DNA of 43,291 bases from Viridibacillus arvi (GTDB lineage Bacteria; Bacillota; Bacilli; Bacillales_A; Planococcaceae), in NCBI RefSeq assembly GCF_001274945.1, contig NZ_LILB01000008.1, positions 446,779 to 490,069 on the forward strand, given 5' to 3'. This document shows, piece after piece, positions 16,420-25,239 of the stretch. The position numbers and the translations under genes are program-made. The stretch's first letter is position 1; each line of letters opens with the position of its first letter. The notes under the pieces were generated by a model. It had not been told where the DNA came from and searched no databases. It was given only the letters and a program-made list of their open reading frames with translations.

Positions 16420-16457
16420 GTATTCTTTAATTAAAACTAATTTAATAATCTCATCAT

Positions 16458-17264
16458 TTACTTCTCCATTACAAATGCAGTTTTACCACGTTGATCTTCA
16501 CTTAGATAACCCTCAGCCTCTAACTTATCGCGCCATAATTTTTCAATAACAGCAGCTTTTGAAGCATCATCTTCTTTTGTTGATAGTTCAACCATAATAT
16601 CACCTTGATAATTCCAAACTTCTATATCTGCCTCGTAACCTGCATAACTACCCTTATATGTTGTAGCTTTTGCTGGCCCATAAACAACTGACTGCGCTAA
16701 TGTATTATTGTACCAACTTTCTGTATCCCAATTTTGAATTTTTTTCGGTGCATTATCTAAAATTAGTTTTTTTGCTGCTTCAGTATCAACCTCGTTGAAA
16801 GAAACTTTTGTTGTTTCTTTTAATGACTCTTTTCTGCTTACCGCAAAATTCTTCTTTCCACCTTTAATATCTAATTCAAATTTATAATTAGACTCGTTCC
16901 CAGTGAAACCATGATCTTGTGTTATCGCAATCGCCTCATTAAGTGGTGTGTTTAGGAATCTTTTTTTGTAAGTAATATCTATCTTATTACTATCTTTATA
17001 TACACGTAAGCGATGGTTATAGTCCGCTCCTAAAAATGCTTTATTTACTGTATCGAAATAATAAATTTTCACTTCATCCTTTTTCGTTGCTAAAAAGACA
17101 TCTATTATCTTAGATTCATTAAAAAAATCAGGTTTGATATTATACTTAATTTCATTTCCAGGATTAATCGCTGCACTCACCTGAGCGGAACCGAACCCGC
17201 TAATACACAGAAGAACAAGACTAACCATAAATAACTGTAGTGCTATTTTCTTTACACTTTTCAT
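16458..17264 (-). CDS. Secreted protein, possible CYTH-like fold
   Basis: A 268-residue exported protein with a clear signal peptide (basic start, hydrophobic 8-27, cleavage likely after VSA at 31). The mature part contains an E38-x-K40 strand, YYFDT (68-72), RLRVYK (85-90) and KIDITYKKR (94-102). These recall the order of CYTH triphosphate-tunnel motifs (ExExK, YYDT, LRxR, TLK), but the match is by eye and incomplete. The last 90 residues look like a separate small domain. Its ATG overlaps the stop of the upstream hydrolase (TAATG) with AAGGAGG upstream, so it is translated with the operon. The function is unknown; a role in capturing or processing a phosphorylated solute outside the membrane is speculation from context. 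Confidence 0.65.
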   Translation of the reverse strand: MKSVKKIALQLFMVSLVLLCISGFGSAQVSAAINPGNEIKYNIKPDFFNESKIIDVFLATKKDEVKIYYFDTVNKAFLGADYNHRLRVYKDSNKIDITYKKRFLNTPLNEAIAITQDHGFTGNESNYKFELDIKGGKKNFAVSRKESLKETTKVSFNEVDTEAAKKLILDNAPKKIQNWDTESWYNNTLAQSVVYGPAKATTYKGSYAGYEADIEVWNYQGDIMVELSTKEDDASKAAVIEKLWRDKLEAEGYLSEDQRGKTAFVMEK

Positions 17265-18376
17265 TATATTATTTCCTCCTTTTTTTCTACTAATTTTGTA
17301 AAAGTAGTTTTCATATTTGTTAATCGACTATGGAAATATATAGTATCAGTAGCATTGATTGTTTTGGAAAGCTCTAAGGTATCTAGATAATCTAAATGTG
17401 TTTTATAAAAAAACTGTTTCGATTGAGCTTCATTTCTGGCCAGTCCCTTTAAATATCCATCTTTTTTCATGTAGCCTGTAAAAATTACTATTGCAGTTGG
17501 ATATATGTGTAGTAATTCTTCAATTTTCCACTCATTAACCTCTGGAACAAAATAAATTGCATTTTCACTCTCTACCCTCTCTCTAAAACAGTCCCTCTTA
17601 AATGGTTTCAAGATTTCTTCATATCTTGGTGTACAAATATTTTCAGGTGAATTATAGTAATCCTCAAAAAAAGAAAAATATTCTTTATCAATATTCACTT
17701 CTCTTTCTGTATGTTGAAAAAGATACGTAGCAATATCTGCTGTTTTACCTGAAAAAGAAGATGGGAAAATAATAGGACGACTTGGTTGTTGGATGATATA
17801 ATTCTTAATCTGTTGTAATACTTCCAAATTATTAATTTGTTTCTCAATATGCCCACTATCTATTAAAGCTAGATCATACTTGGTTCCATCTTTTTGTGGT
17901 AAAGTAGCATTTAACAAATAGGAATCCATGACATAGTCCCCTGAGAAAAATATCACCTCCTCAAAGAATCGAATCTTGTACCAAACACTCCCTACTATAT
18001 GGCCGCTATAGCCCCACTGAAATTCAAGATAATCACTAACTCTCAACCATTTCTCAATCGTAGCTGGTTGAAAAATCTTTGTATTTTTAAAGGATCGCTT
18101 TAATTGTCTAGCTGTCATTTTACTCATAAAAATTTCGCCTTTATAGTCCCATGTTTCGAGCATCGGCAAAGCACCTGAATGATCAATATGCGAATGTGAG
18201 ATAAACACAGCATCGAGTTTTCCTACATGATCTTTTGTTAAATTAGGAGGAGTTTTTTCAGCGTTATTCATAATACCACAGTCGAGCAAAATAGCATGCC
18301 CCTCATTTTCTATAAAAAAACAATTACGCCCGTACTCGCCAACTCCCCCTAAAATCTCAACCTTAAGCACCCGCAT
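17264..18376 (-). CDS. Metallo-beta-lactamase-fold hydrolase
   Basis: A 370-residue cytosolic protein with the metal motif HSHIDH (61-66) after LDAVFIS, a GEYGRN N-terminal loop (13-18) as in RNase J/CPSF-like members, a further His in SGHIVGSVWY, Asp in FFSGDYV, and a last His in YFHSR near the C-terminus. These are consistent with a two-metal site. The middle (SSFSGKTADIATYLF) recalls a beta-CASP-like insert but is not diagnostic. Its start overlaps the permease stop by 14 bp. The GTG at 18370 has better SD spacing (GGAGG, 8 nt) than the ATG used here. As the fourth gene of an ABC importer operon it may hydrolyse the imported compound, possibly a phosphate or phosphonate ester. The substrate is unknown. 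Confidence 0.82.
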   Translation of the reverse strand: MRVLKVEILGGVGEYGRNCFFIENEGHAILLDCGIMNNAEKTPPNLTKDHVGKLDAVFISHSHIDHSGALPMLETWDYKGEIFMSKMTARQLKRSFKNTKIFQPATIEKWLRVSDYLEFQWGYSGHIVGSVWYKIRFFEEVIFFSGDYVMDSYLLNATLPQKDGTKYDLALIDSGHIEKQINNLEVLQQIKNYIIQQPSRPIIFPSSFSGKTADIATYLFQHTEREVNIDKEYFSFFEDYYNSPENICTPRYEEILKPFKRDCFRERVESENAIYFVPEVNEWKIEELLHIYPTAIVIFTGYMKKDGYLKGLARNEAQSKQFFYKTHLDYLDTLELSKTINATDTIYFHSRLTNMKTTFTKLVEKKEEII

Positions 18377-20024
18377 GTCCTCCTCTTTTTTGTAACCAAT
18401 CTAATAAGAACATGAAGATGACAGTCATAGCTACTGTAATAACAGCAACTGCCATTCCCAAACCAACATTTCCTTGTTCAAACTGACTGTAAATAAACGT
18501 TGCACCTGTCTCTACTGAAGGTGGCAAAATGAGTAATCCAGCTACAAGTTCACGCATTGAAATAATAAATGTCATCATCATCCCGGCTAGAATTCCCTGC
18601 ATTAATAATGGGATAAAGATGTGACGATACACGTCCCAACTGCTCCGTCCAAAAATAGCAGCTGATTGGAAAATGGATTGATCTAATTGAGATAAAGAAG
18701 ATTTAGTATATTGAACTGAGTACGGTAAGAATAGTACACAATAAGTCACTACTACCATTGTTTTCGTATTGTATATCGTAGCTGGTAGTAAAGGTGAGTT
18801 CCAGAACATGATTAAGCCTACTACAAATACAATTCCCGGAATAATATTTGGCATAAGACTAAAGAAATCCAATACTTGCTGTTTTTTTGTTTCGCCTTTT
18901 TTAATATAAAGTGCAATGAATAATCCTATTACAGCAGTAACACTTGCTGTGATAAATGAAAATACGATACTGTTCAGAAATGCCGATAATCCCGCACTCC
19001 CACTCGTAAATACTGCCTGATAAGAGGCCAAGCTAAAATTCCCTGCACTAAGGCCATCCCCCCGTACCTTTTGAAGTGAAGTTACAATAATTGAGAAGTA
19101 AGGAATTCCGATTGAAAACAGTAATACAATTCCTACATATAGCCATGCGCCTAGCTTTATATACCACTTATCTTTCATTTCACGAACAGCTTGCGTCTTA
19201 CCAGATAACACGCTATATGTATTTTTTCGTCCAATTAGATTTTGGAAGTACCAGATGATTAGACAAACAGAAAGTAAGAATAAAGAAAGTGATGTGGCCA
19301 TACTAATGTCTACTGGCCATCTCGATAAATAGGAATGGATCTCTGTAGTAAAAACTTGAAAGCCAATTCTGCTACCAAAAGTTGCAGGAGTACCGAATTC
19401 AGCCAAGGTTTTTATGAAAATTAGTAATATGCCTAGTACGTAGCTCGAGACTAGTAATGGTAAAACAATTTTAGCCCAGTTTCTCCATGGATTTCGTCCG
19501 AATATCAACGCAGCATCAAGAAAGGATCCATTTATTCTTAGCAGTGTATTTCTCAGCATTAAATATAGAAAAGGAAATAGGTGCAAGCTCATCACCATCA
19601 CCATTCCAAACAGAGAGAAGAAATAATCTGACATCCATGATGCACTTGGTATTAATTGTTGCAAAAAACCATTATTCTGCATAAACAATATCCAACCCAT
19701 TGACCCAATATAAGGTGGTGTCATAAAGGGAATCGTTAGAATAATATCTAACCAATCAAATTTGATGAGGCTAGTTTTCGTCCGAATTAATGCCATTGGT
19801 AAAGCTATAATCGTAGTACCCATAATTACTAAAACACCTAATAATAAAGAGTTGCCTAACGTATGCCACATTCTATCATTTTCAAACATTCTACTAATCT
19901 GCGAAAAATCTAATTGTCCACCATTAACAAATGTATAATATAGAATTGCTAATAATGGCGCGATAGCAAACGTACCAACAATGGCTAGTAATACTCCAAA
20001 AGTTCGTCTACCTTCCATAATCAT
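18363..20024 (-). CDS. ABC importer permease, two fused halves (FbpB/ThiP type)
   Basis: A 553-residue inner-membrane permease with about 12 helices made of two homologous halves. Each half has a cytoplasmic EAA loop that contacts the ATPase: AALIFGRNPWRNWAKIVLPLL-like (about 167-187) and SAAIFGRSSWDVYRHIFIP (about 455-475). This fusion is typical of the iron(III), thiamine and 2-aminoethylphosphonate importer family. ATG at 20024 has AAGGAAGGA about 11 nt upstream; ATG 20018 is an alternative. It lies 61 bp after the binding-protein gene, with a stem-loop between. Confidence 0.9.
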   Translation of the reverse strand: MIMEGRRTFGVLLAIVGTFAIAPLLAILYYTFVNGGQLDFSQISRMFENDRMWHTLGNSLLLGVLVIMGTTIIALPMALIRTKTSLIKFDWLDIILTIPFMTPPYIGSMGWILFMQNNGFLQQLIPSASWMSDYFFSLFGMVMVMSLHLFPFLYLMLRNTLLRINGSFLDAALIFGRNPWRNWAKIVLPLLVSSYVLGILLIFIKTLAEFGTPATFGSRIGFQVFTTEIHSYLSRWPVDISMATSLSLFLLSVCLIIWYFQNLIGRKNTYSVLSGKTQAVREMKDKWYIKLGAWLYVGIVLLFSIGIPYFSIIVTSLQKVRGDGLSAGNFSLASYQAVFTSGSAGLSAFLNSIVFSFITASVTAVIGLFIALYIKKGETKKQQVLDFFSLMPNIIPGIVFVVGLIMFWNSPLLPATIYNTKTMVVVTYCVLFLPYSVQYTKSSLSQLDQSIFQSAAIFGRSSWDVYRHIFIPLLMQGILAGMMMTFIISMRELVAGLLILPPSVETGATFIYSQFEQGNVGLGMAVAVITVAMTVIFMFLLDWLQKRGGHAGA

Positions 20025-20053
20025 CGAGGTTTCATTCCTTCCTTAGAAAACAA

Positions 20054-20077
20054 GAGCTGAGAAACATGTCTCAGCTC
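20054..20077 (-). promoter_or_regulatory. Intercistronic stem-loop between binding protein and permease
   Basis: GAGCTGAG and CTCAGCTC form a GC-rich 8-bp stem with an 8-nt loop, followed on the coding strand by TTGTTTTC. It looks like a partial terminator or 3' stabiliser that would leave more binding-protein mRNA than permease mRNA. Confidence 0.6.
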
Positions 20078-20085
20078 ATAAATTA

Positions 20086-21120
20086 TTATTGGAAAATCTC
20101 ATTAAACTTCGTTAAAATATCGATTTGCTTTGTTTCTGCGTCTTTCCAATTCACAGTTAGTTGAGGAATTTCATCCAATGCTGCGCGATCCTTCACTGGA
20201 ATTTCTTTGTTCCCTGGAAGTAAATAAGCATCTGTTACTAGCTTTTGACCTTCATCTGAAAGCAAGAAATTAACGTAAGCTTGCGCTCCATCTACGTTTT
20301 TTGCATCTTTCATAATTCCAACTGCTCGTGGGCTGACAACCGTTCCACTTTTCGGGTAAACAATTTCTACAGGCTCCCCATCTGCTTTTGCTTTATAGGC
20401 CATGTAATCTACTCCAGAAATTGTTGCATCTTTATCTCCAGTTATAACTGAATCTAATGCTTCCTTATTAGCACCATTTACTTGTAGACCATTTGTTTTC
20501 CATGATTGAATAATGTCCCAACCCGTTTTCTCTGCTTCCGTATATCCATAGATGAAATCAACAGCTGAACCTGACAGACTTGGATCTGGAATATTGATTT
20601 TATCTTTCCATTCAGCTTTCGCTAAATCAGACCATTCACTCGGAACTGTTTTTGCATTTTTAGTATTGTAAGCAATCCCCAAAGCTGATGCACTATAGCC
20701 GTAGTAATAGCCCTCTGCGTCCGACCAATCGCTATTGATTTTGTCTGCATTTTCAGCGTCTTTATAACTTTGAAGTTGATCGGCTTCTTTCATCCCATCC
20801 ATTGAAGCTACTGAAGCTAATACGACAACATCTGCAACAGGATTCGTTTTCTCTGCCTCTAATCGAGATAAAATTTTCCCTGTTGTTCCTTGGAACATCT
20901 CTACCTTCATTCCTGTTTTTTCTTCAAATGCCTGTTGAACATTTGCTGCTAAACCATCTGGCCCTGCAGAATAAACTGTTAGTGTTTTGTTTTCTTTCGA
21001 TTGTGCACTTGATTCACCTTCATTTGCGGCTGTGTCGTTATTTCCGCACCCTGCTAATGCTAATGCTAATGTCAAAAGTGTTCCAACTGTTGCTATCATT
21101 TTTAAACTACTTTTCTTCAA
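20086..21120 (-). CDS. ABC transporter substrate-binding lipoprotein (FbpA/AEP-binding type)
   Basis: A 344-residue periplasmic-type binding protein anchored by lipid: lipobox ALALAGC with Cys25. The fold family is that of FbpA/AfuA and 2-aminoethylphosphonate-binding proteins (LTVYSAGPDGLAANVQQAFE, FQGTTGKILSRLEAE, VVSPRAVGIMKDAKN, FLLSDEGQKL). The paired iron-binding tyrosines of FbpA are not clearly present (the corresponding region reads VDYMAYK), which argues against a classical iron carrier. The start is TTG, six bases after GGAGGG, overlapping the ATPase stop. The ligand is open: phosphonate, phosphate ester, or iron. Confidence 0.88.
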   Translation of the reverse strand: MKKSSLKMIATVGTLLTLALALAGCGNNDTAANEGESSAQSKENKTLTVYSAGPDGLAANVQQAFEEKTGMKVEMFQGTTGKILSRLEAEKTNPVADVVVLASVASMDGMKEADQLQSYKDAENADKINSDWSDAEGYYYGYSASALGIAYNTKNAKTVPSEWSDLAKAEWKDKINIPDPSLSGSAVDFIYGYTEAEKTGWDIIQSWKTNGLQVNGANKEALDSVITGDKDATISGVDYMAYKAKADGEPVEIVYPKSGTVVSPRAVGIMKDAKNVDGAQAYVNFLLSDEGQKLVTDAYLLPGNKEIPVKDRAALDEIPQLTVNWKDAETKQIDILTKFNEIFQ

Positions 21121-22082
21121 TGTAATCCCTCCAGTTGATAAATTTGTTTTTCATCTATAAAAACTTTAAGCAGTTTTCCTTTTTCGAGCGGAGCGTTTTC
21201 GTAAAAGCTCCATTGATTGCCTTCCACTTCTGCTTGAACTAAATATCGATCTCCAATAAAAGTACTTTTCACTATTTTTGCTTGTTTTGCTATAGCTCCT
21301 AATTGTGAATGTCTTGAAACTCCTTCTGGACGAACAATACGGCTACCTTTATCTACCCAATTTACTTTTCCGATAAAGTCTGCCACATAAGGTGTAGCTG
21401 GTGAATGATAGATTTCTTGCGGTGAACCTACCTGTGCAATTCTCCCTGCCTCCATCACGATAATTTGATCAGACATTGTCATAGCCTCTGTTTGATCATG
21501 TGTTACAAAGATAGCTTGGCAATCTAGTTCATGAATAATATGCATTATTTCTTCTTGCATCTTCTCTCGAAGAACTGCATCTAAAGCTGATAAAGGTTCA
21601 TCAAATAGGATTAGTTTTGGATTTGTTGCAAGAGCCCTAGCAAGTGCCACACGTTGCTGCTGTCCACCAGATAATTCGCCAGGCTTACGTTTTTCAAATC
21701 CCTCCATTTTCACCAATCGCATAACATGATCTACACGTTCCTTAATTTCTGACTTGGGCAATATCCCTTTTAATGCAAAAGCAATGTTCTGAAAGATAGT
21801 CATATGTGGCCAAAGTGCAAAATCTTGAAAGACCATTGAGATATTACGCTTATTTGGTCTAACGTTCTTTCGAAGATTTGACGAATAGATGACTGTTTCG
21901 TCAAATCTGATTTCACCATTTGTTGGCTTCTCTAAACCAGCTAGTATTTTCAATAACGTCGTCTTACCACAACCCGATTGACCTAAAATTGTTACAAACT
22001 TACTGTCTAGTTCTACGTTAATCGGCCAGAGTGCTTGAGATTTCCCATACTTCTTTTCTATATTCGTAATCGAGATTTTCAT
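21117..22082 (-). CDS. ABC importer ATPase (FbpC/PotA type)
   Basis: A 321-residue ATPase that powers the importer. Walker A GQSGCGKTT, signature LSGGQQQRVALARAL, Walker B LILFDEPLSALD and the switch H in IFVTHDQTEAMT are intact. The C-terminal part (from about 235, VNWVDKGSRIVRPEGVSRH) is a TOBE-like regulatory domain. GAGGAGGG five bases before ATG 22082 sets the start rather than the longer frame from 22106. It is the first gene of the operon, divergent from the LysR gene, and its TGA overlaps the TTG start of the lipoprotein gene. Confidence 0.93.
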   Translation of the reverse strand: MKISITNIEKKYGKSQALWPINVELDSKFVTILGQSGCGKTTLLKILAGLEKPTNGEIRFDETVIYSSNLRKNVRPNKRNISMVFQDFALWPHMTIFQNIAFALKGILPKSEIKERVDHVMRLVKMEGFEKRKPGELSGGQQQRVALARALATNPKLILFDEPLSALDAVLREKMQEEIMHIIHELDCQAIFVTHDQTEAMTMSDQIIVMEAGRIAQVGSPQEIYHSPATPYVADFIGKVNWVDKGSRIVRPEGVSRHSQLGAIAKQAKIVKSTFIGDRYLVQAEVEGNQWSFYENAPLEKGKLLKVFIDEKQIYQLEGLH

Positions 22083-22219
22083 AATGCCCTCCTCGTCTAT
22101 AACCACTATAAGGTCCAGATATTTAGGAAATATTAACCTAGTATTAACAATTCGTTAAAAAAACTCTAATATACTATAGCCAATGCAAGAGTTTATCTAA
22201 TTTACTTTAGGAGGATAAA

Positions 22220-23122
22220 ATGAATAATCTCAAATTACAGGCATTCTGCTTGCTAGTGACTTTGAAAAAGCTAGCTCCTGTCGCTAAAGAGCTGGGCATT
22301 ACGGCACCTACTGTTTCCTTTCATATTCGTTCAATAGAAGATGAATATGGTGTACGATTATTCCGTACAAATGCTGGTGGTTATCGTTTAACTGAGGCGG
22401 GTGAAGGACTCTATCACTATGCACGGCAAATCGTACAGCTACAAAAAGACATGAATCAATTCTTTGAAAACCTAATAGAGGGTAATATCGGCTCAATTCG
22501 GCTAGGTGCTAGCGGGCTTCCTGCTCATATTTTCATGCCTGATATCATTGATCAGATTTCCACAGCTTATCCAGATATACGGATTTCTCTAGAAGTAAAA
22601 ACAGCTCCTGAAATCGAAAGGAAATTAATACTTCAAGAGTTAGATTTCGGACTTATAATGGAAACAAAACAAGAGGATCCAACACTCATTTACGAAACTA
22701 TTGGTGAAGACTCTCTTGTTCTTGCATTAAGTCCCACACACGAACTTGCAACAAAAAAGGACATCTCAAAATCAGATGTCCTTAAAAGTAAAATATTATT
22801 ACACACCTCTTCAAGTTCAACTAATCATTTCATTGGAAAATGGTTAGAACCTTTCGCGCCATCTATCTACACTATTGAACTAGATTCAGTTAGCACCATA
22901 AAGAAGATGTTAACTTACGGCAAAACATTAGCCTTTATTTCTGTTGCTCTAATGGATGAAGAACTAAAATCAGGAACTTTACTCAAAAAGGAATTGAATG
23001 ATATTACACTAACTCGAAAGATTCAGCTCGTATACCCTAAGTGTCGCTTAGACAGTAAAATTGATGAGTTTGTAAAGAAAGCAATCCACAATTTAGCATA
23101 TGACTACAAAACGACTGATTAG
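22220..23122 (+). CDS. LysR-family transcriptional regulator
   Basis: A 300-residue regulator. Residues 1-60 are the LysR winged helix (PVAKELGITAPTVSFHIRSI, LFRTNAGGYRLTEAG). Residues about 90-290 are a two-lobed ligand domain (GSIRLGASGLPAHIFMPDII, LDFGLIMETKQED, SVSTIKKMLTYGKTLAFIS). GGAGGATAAA before the ATG sets the start. It diverges from the ABC importer operon with about 137 bp between start codons, so it most likely senses the imported compound or a product of it. Confidence 0.92.
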   Translation: MNNLKLQAFCLLVTLKKLAPVAKELGITAPTVSFHIRSIEDEYGVRLFRTNAGGYRLTEAGEGLYHYARQIVQLQKDMNQFFENLIEGNIGSIRLGASGLPAHIFMPDIIDQISTAYPDIRISLEVKTAPEIERKLILQELDFGLIMETKQEDPTLIYETIGEDSLVLALSPTHELATKKDISKSDVLKSKILLHTSSSSTNHFIGKWLEPFAPSIYTIELDSVSTIKKMLTYGKTLAFISVALMDEELKSGTLLKKELNDITLTRKIQLVYPKCRLDSKIDEFVKKAIHNLAYDYKTTD

Positions 23123-23266
23123 TTTTTAGTTGAAGACAAGCATTTTTCAGTGTGTTAGAAAACGTCTACAAAGCAAAATAATATACATTTTCATTCGGTC
23201 AAGGTACCATATATGAATACTAAATTAAAATTTGTACGATTTTATAAATAGTAAGGAGAGATATAG

Positions 23267-23983
23267 ATGCAAAATATAAATGGTAAAACAGCACTTATAA
23301 CTGGTGGAGGACGTGGGATTGGCCGTTCTACAGCAATTGCTTTCGCAAAAGAAGGCATTAACATTGGCTTAATTGGCCGAACTCTTGAAAATTTAGAAAA
23401 TGTAGTGGCTGAACTAAAAGAATACGGAGTGAAGGTAGCCATTGCAACTGGTGATGTATCGAATATCGATGAAGCAAATGCTGCAGTTGAAAAAATCCGC
23501 GGGGAACTTGGTGCCATCGATATTTTAGTAAACAGCGCTGGTATTTCTAAATTCGGCAACTTCCTTGAACTTGATCCAGAAGAGTGGGCGAAAATCATAC
23601 AAGTAAATGTCATGGGCGTATATTACATAACTCGTGCAGTTCTTCCAGAAATGATTGAACGCAAAACTGGTGATATCATTAATATCTCTTCAACAGCTGG
23701 TCAAAAAGGGGCGCCTGTAACTAGTGCATACAGTGCTTCAAAAGCTGCTGTTATTGCTCTAAGTGAATCATTAATGCTTGAAGTAAGAAAACACAATATT
23801 CGTGTTAGTACTTTAACACCAAGCACTGTTGCTACTGATATGGCAGTCGAACTGAATTTAACTGATGGCAATCCAGATAAAGTAATGCAGCCTGAAGATA
23901 TTGCAGACTTTATGGTTGCTCAACTTAAATTGCACCCAAGAGTTCTTCTTAAATCAGCTGGTTTATGGTCAACAAATCCATAA
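23267..23983 (+). CDS. SDR-family oxidoreductase (FabG-like)
   Basis: A 238-residue short-chain dehydrogenase/reductase. Cofactor motif TGGGRGIG (residues 12-19), NSAG (about 89-92), catalytic Ser in NISSTAG and the Y-x-x-x-K pair in YSASKAA are all present. The length and C-terminus ([12 protein letters not shown]) resemble the 3-ketoacyl-(ACP)-reductase annotated group of bacilli, whose real substrates vary. AAGGAGAG before the ATG sets the start. It is a single gene with its own terminator, and no neighbour points to a substrate. Confidence 0.9.
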   Translation: MQNINGKTALITGGGRGIGRSTAIAFAKEGINIGLIGRTLENLENVVAELKEYGVKVAIATGDVSNIDEANAAVEKIRGELGAIDILVNSAGISKFGNFLELDPEEWAKIIQVNVMGVYYITRAVLPEMIERKTGDIINISSTAGQKGAPVTSAYSASKAAVIALSESLMLEVRKHNIRVSTLTPSTVATDMAVELNLTDGNPDKVMQPEDIADFMVAQLKLHPRVLLKSAGLWSTNP

Positions 23984-24001
23984 GTATTTGTATAAAAAAG
24001 A

Positions 24002-24040
24002 GAAACTCCTCACCTTTTTCATAAGATGAGGAGTTTCTTT
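24002..24040 (+). terminator. SDR gene terminator
   Basis: GAAACTCCTCA and TGAGGAGTTTC form an 11-bp stem with a 14-nt loop, with A and T flanks. Confidence 0.88.
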
Positions 24041-24091
24041 TGATTTTCAGCTTATACTCTTATTAATCACTGCCCATGAGTAATGGGGATT

Positions 24092-24256
24092 CTAAGACGG
24101 ATTTATTTCAGAAGATGCAGCGTTAAAAGATGTTGACCTATTAGTTTGAGTTGCAGATGTATCGTAGGCAATCAGAGTTACACCCAATTTCTCTTCCATT
24201 TCATTGATTTCTTTCAATTGTTCATGGTTAAGTTGTGCGTATTTATTTTCTTCCAT
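24092..24256 (-). CDS. Small acidic protein of 54 residues, unknown
   Basis: Begins ATG GAA GAA AAT AAA TAC and encodes MEENKYAQLNHEQLKEIN, then a Glu/Lys helix with EEKLGVTLIAYD and a Ser/Thr/Asn-rich tail to TAG. AAAGGATGGG lies about 11 nt upstream. The pattern (M-E-x-K-Y-A-x-L, acidic amphipathic helix, gvtLIAYD) looks like a conserved small protein I have seen in Bacillaceae, with no known function. It is separated by terminators on both sides, so it has its own promoter. A 12-bp palindrome, TTTCCATGGAAA (24288-24299), lies 32 bp upstream and may be an operator. Confidence 0.65.
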   Translation of the reverse strand: MEENKYAQLNHEQLKEINEMEEKLGVTLIAYDTSATQTNRSTSFNAASSEINPS

Positions 24257-24332
24257 CTAAACACCCATCCTTTCTATAAATATAGTCTTTCCATGGAAAA
24301 ATGGATTATGCAGAAATAATAGATGATATGTA

Positions 24333-24367
24333 AAAGCAACCATGCTAAGTATCTGCATGGTTGCTTT
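24333..24367 (-). terminator. Terminator of the Tm-1-like operon
   Basis: AAAGCAACCATGC pairs with GCATGGTTGCTTT (13 bp, 9-nt loop), followed by TTTTAC on the minus strand, 27 bp after the TIM-barrel gene. Confidence 0.88.
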
Positions 24368-24393
24368 AGATTTTCATTTTGAGCAAGAGTAGA

Positions 24394-25224
24394 TTATGAA
24401 CGAATATTTTTGAACGCTTCTGATTGTTCTCTAATTCCTTTTTCTGCAGCGAAACGCTCTATACTTGAAGCACCGAAGAAACCACAAATACCGTCCACTT
24501 TGTTAATCACATATTCAGCATCTGATGGTTCCGCAATTGGTCCACCATGGCAAATAACTAAAATATCTGGATTGATAGCACGTCCTGCTTCAATAATTTT
24601 TTGGATTCGTTCCACACAGTTATCTAATGTTAATGCAGTATGTGCACCAATTGTTCCTTTTGTCGTTAATCCCATGTGAGCAACTAAGATATCTGCACCT
24701 GCTTCAGCCATTTGCTTCGCTTGTTCTTCATCAAACACATAAGGTGTTGTTAACATATCTAATTCATGTGCTTTTCGAATCATTTCTACTTCAAGTCCAT
24801 AACCCATGCCCGTTTCTTCAAGGTTTTGACGGAATACACCATCGATTAATCCAACTGTTGGGAAGTTTTGAACACCGCTGAAACCTTGTTCTTTTAATTG
24901 CTTTAAAAAGACATCCATTACACGGAATGGGTCAGTACCATTCACTCCTGCTAATACTGGTGTATCTTTGACTACTGGTAATACCTCATTACCCATTTCT
25001 ACAACGATTTGGTTTGCATCTCCATAAGATAACAATCCTGCAAGTGACCCACGGCCAGCCATGCGGTAACGACCTGAGTTATATACAATTAGCATATCAG
25101 CCCCGCCTGCCTCACTACTTTTCGCAGTAATACCTGTACCTGCTCCCACTCCTAATAAGATTTTCCCATTGGCAATTTCATCAGTAAAGCGTCCTAAAAT
25201 TTCTTTTCTATTTAATTGGATCAT
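24394..25224 (-). CDS. TIM-barrel protein of the PF09370 (phosphoenolpyruvate hydrolase-like) family
   Basis: A 276-residue TIM-barrel protein. Conserved blocks are [11 protein letters not shown] (25-35), [16 protein letters not shown] (49-60), [15 protein letters not shown] (120-129), [20 protein letters not shown] (181-187), CHGGP (225-229 with His226) and GASSIERF. The family is the C-terminal domain of the tomato Tm-1 protein in eukaryotes. Here it is a separate gene 15 bp after a UPF0261 partner, so the pair is a split Tm-1. AGAGGAG eight bases before ATG 25224 sets the start; the GTG at 25233 is inside the SD. The enzymatic activity of the pair is not established to my knowledge. Confidence 0.88.
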   Translation of the reverse strand: MIQLNRKEILGRFTDEIANGKILLGVGAGTGITAKSSEAGGADMLIVYNSGRYRMAGRGSLAGLLSYGDANQIVVEMGNEVLPVVKDTPVLAGVNGTDPFRVMDVFLKQLKEQGFSGVQNFPTVGLIDGVFRQNLEETGMGYGLEVEMIRKAHELDMLTTPYVFDEEQAKQMAEAGADILVAHMGLTTKGTIGAHTALTLDNCVERIQKIIEAGRAINPDILVICHGGPIAEPSDAEYVINKVDGICGFFGASSIERFAAEKGIREQSEAFKNIRS

Positions 25225-25239
25225 GTTTGTCACTCCTCT

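Noticed and set aside
20086-21120. Confident assignment as an iron(III)-binding FbpA
   Set aside because: Fold family fits, but the tyrosine pair and iron-regulatory (Fur) sites were not seen.
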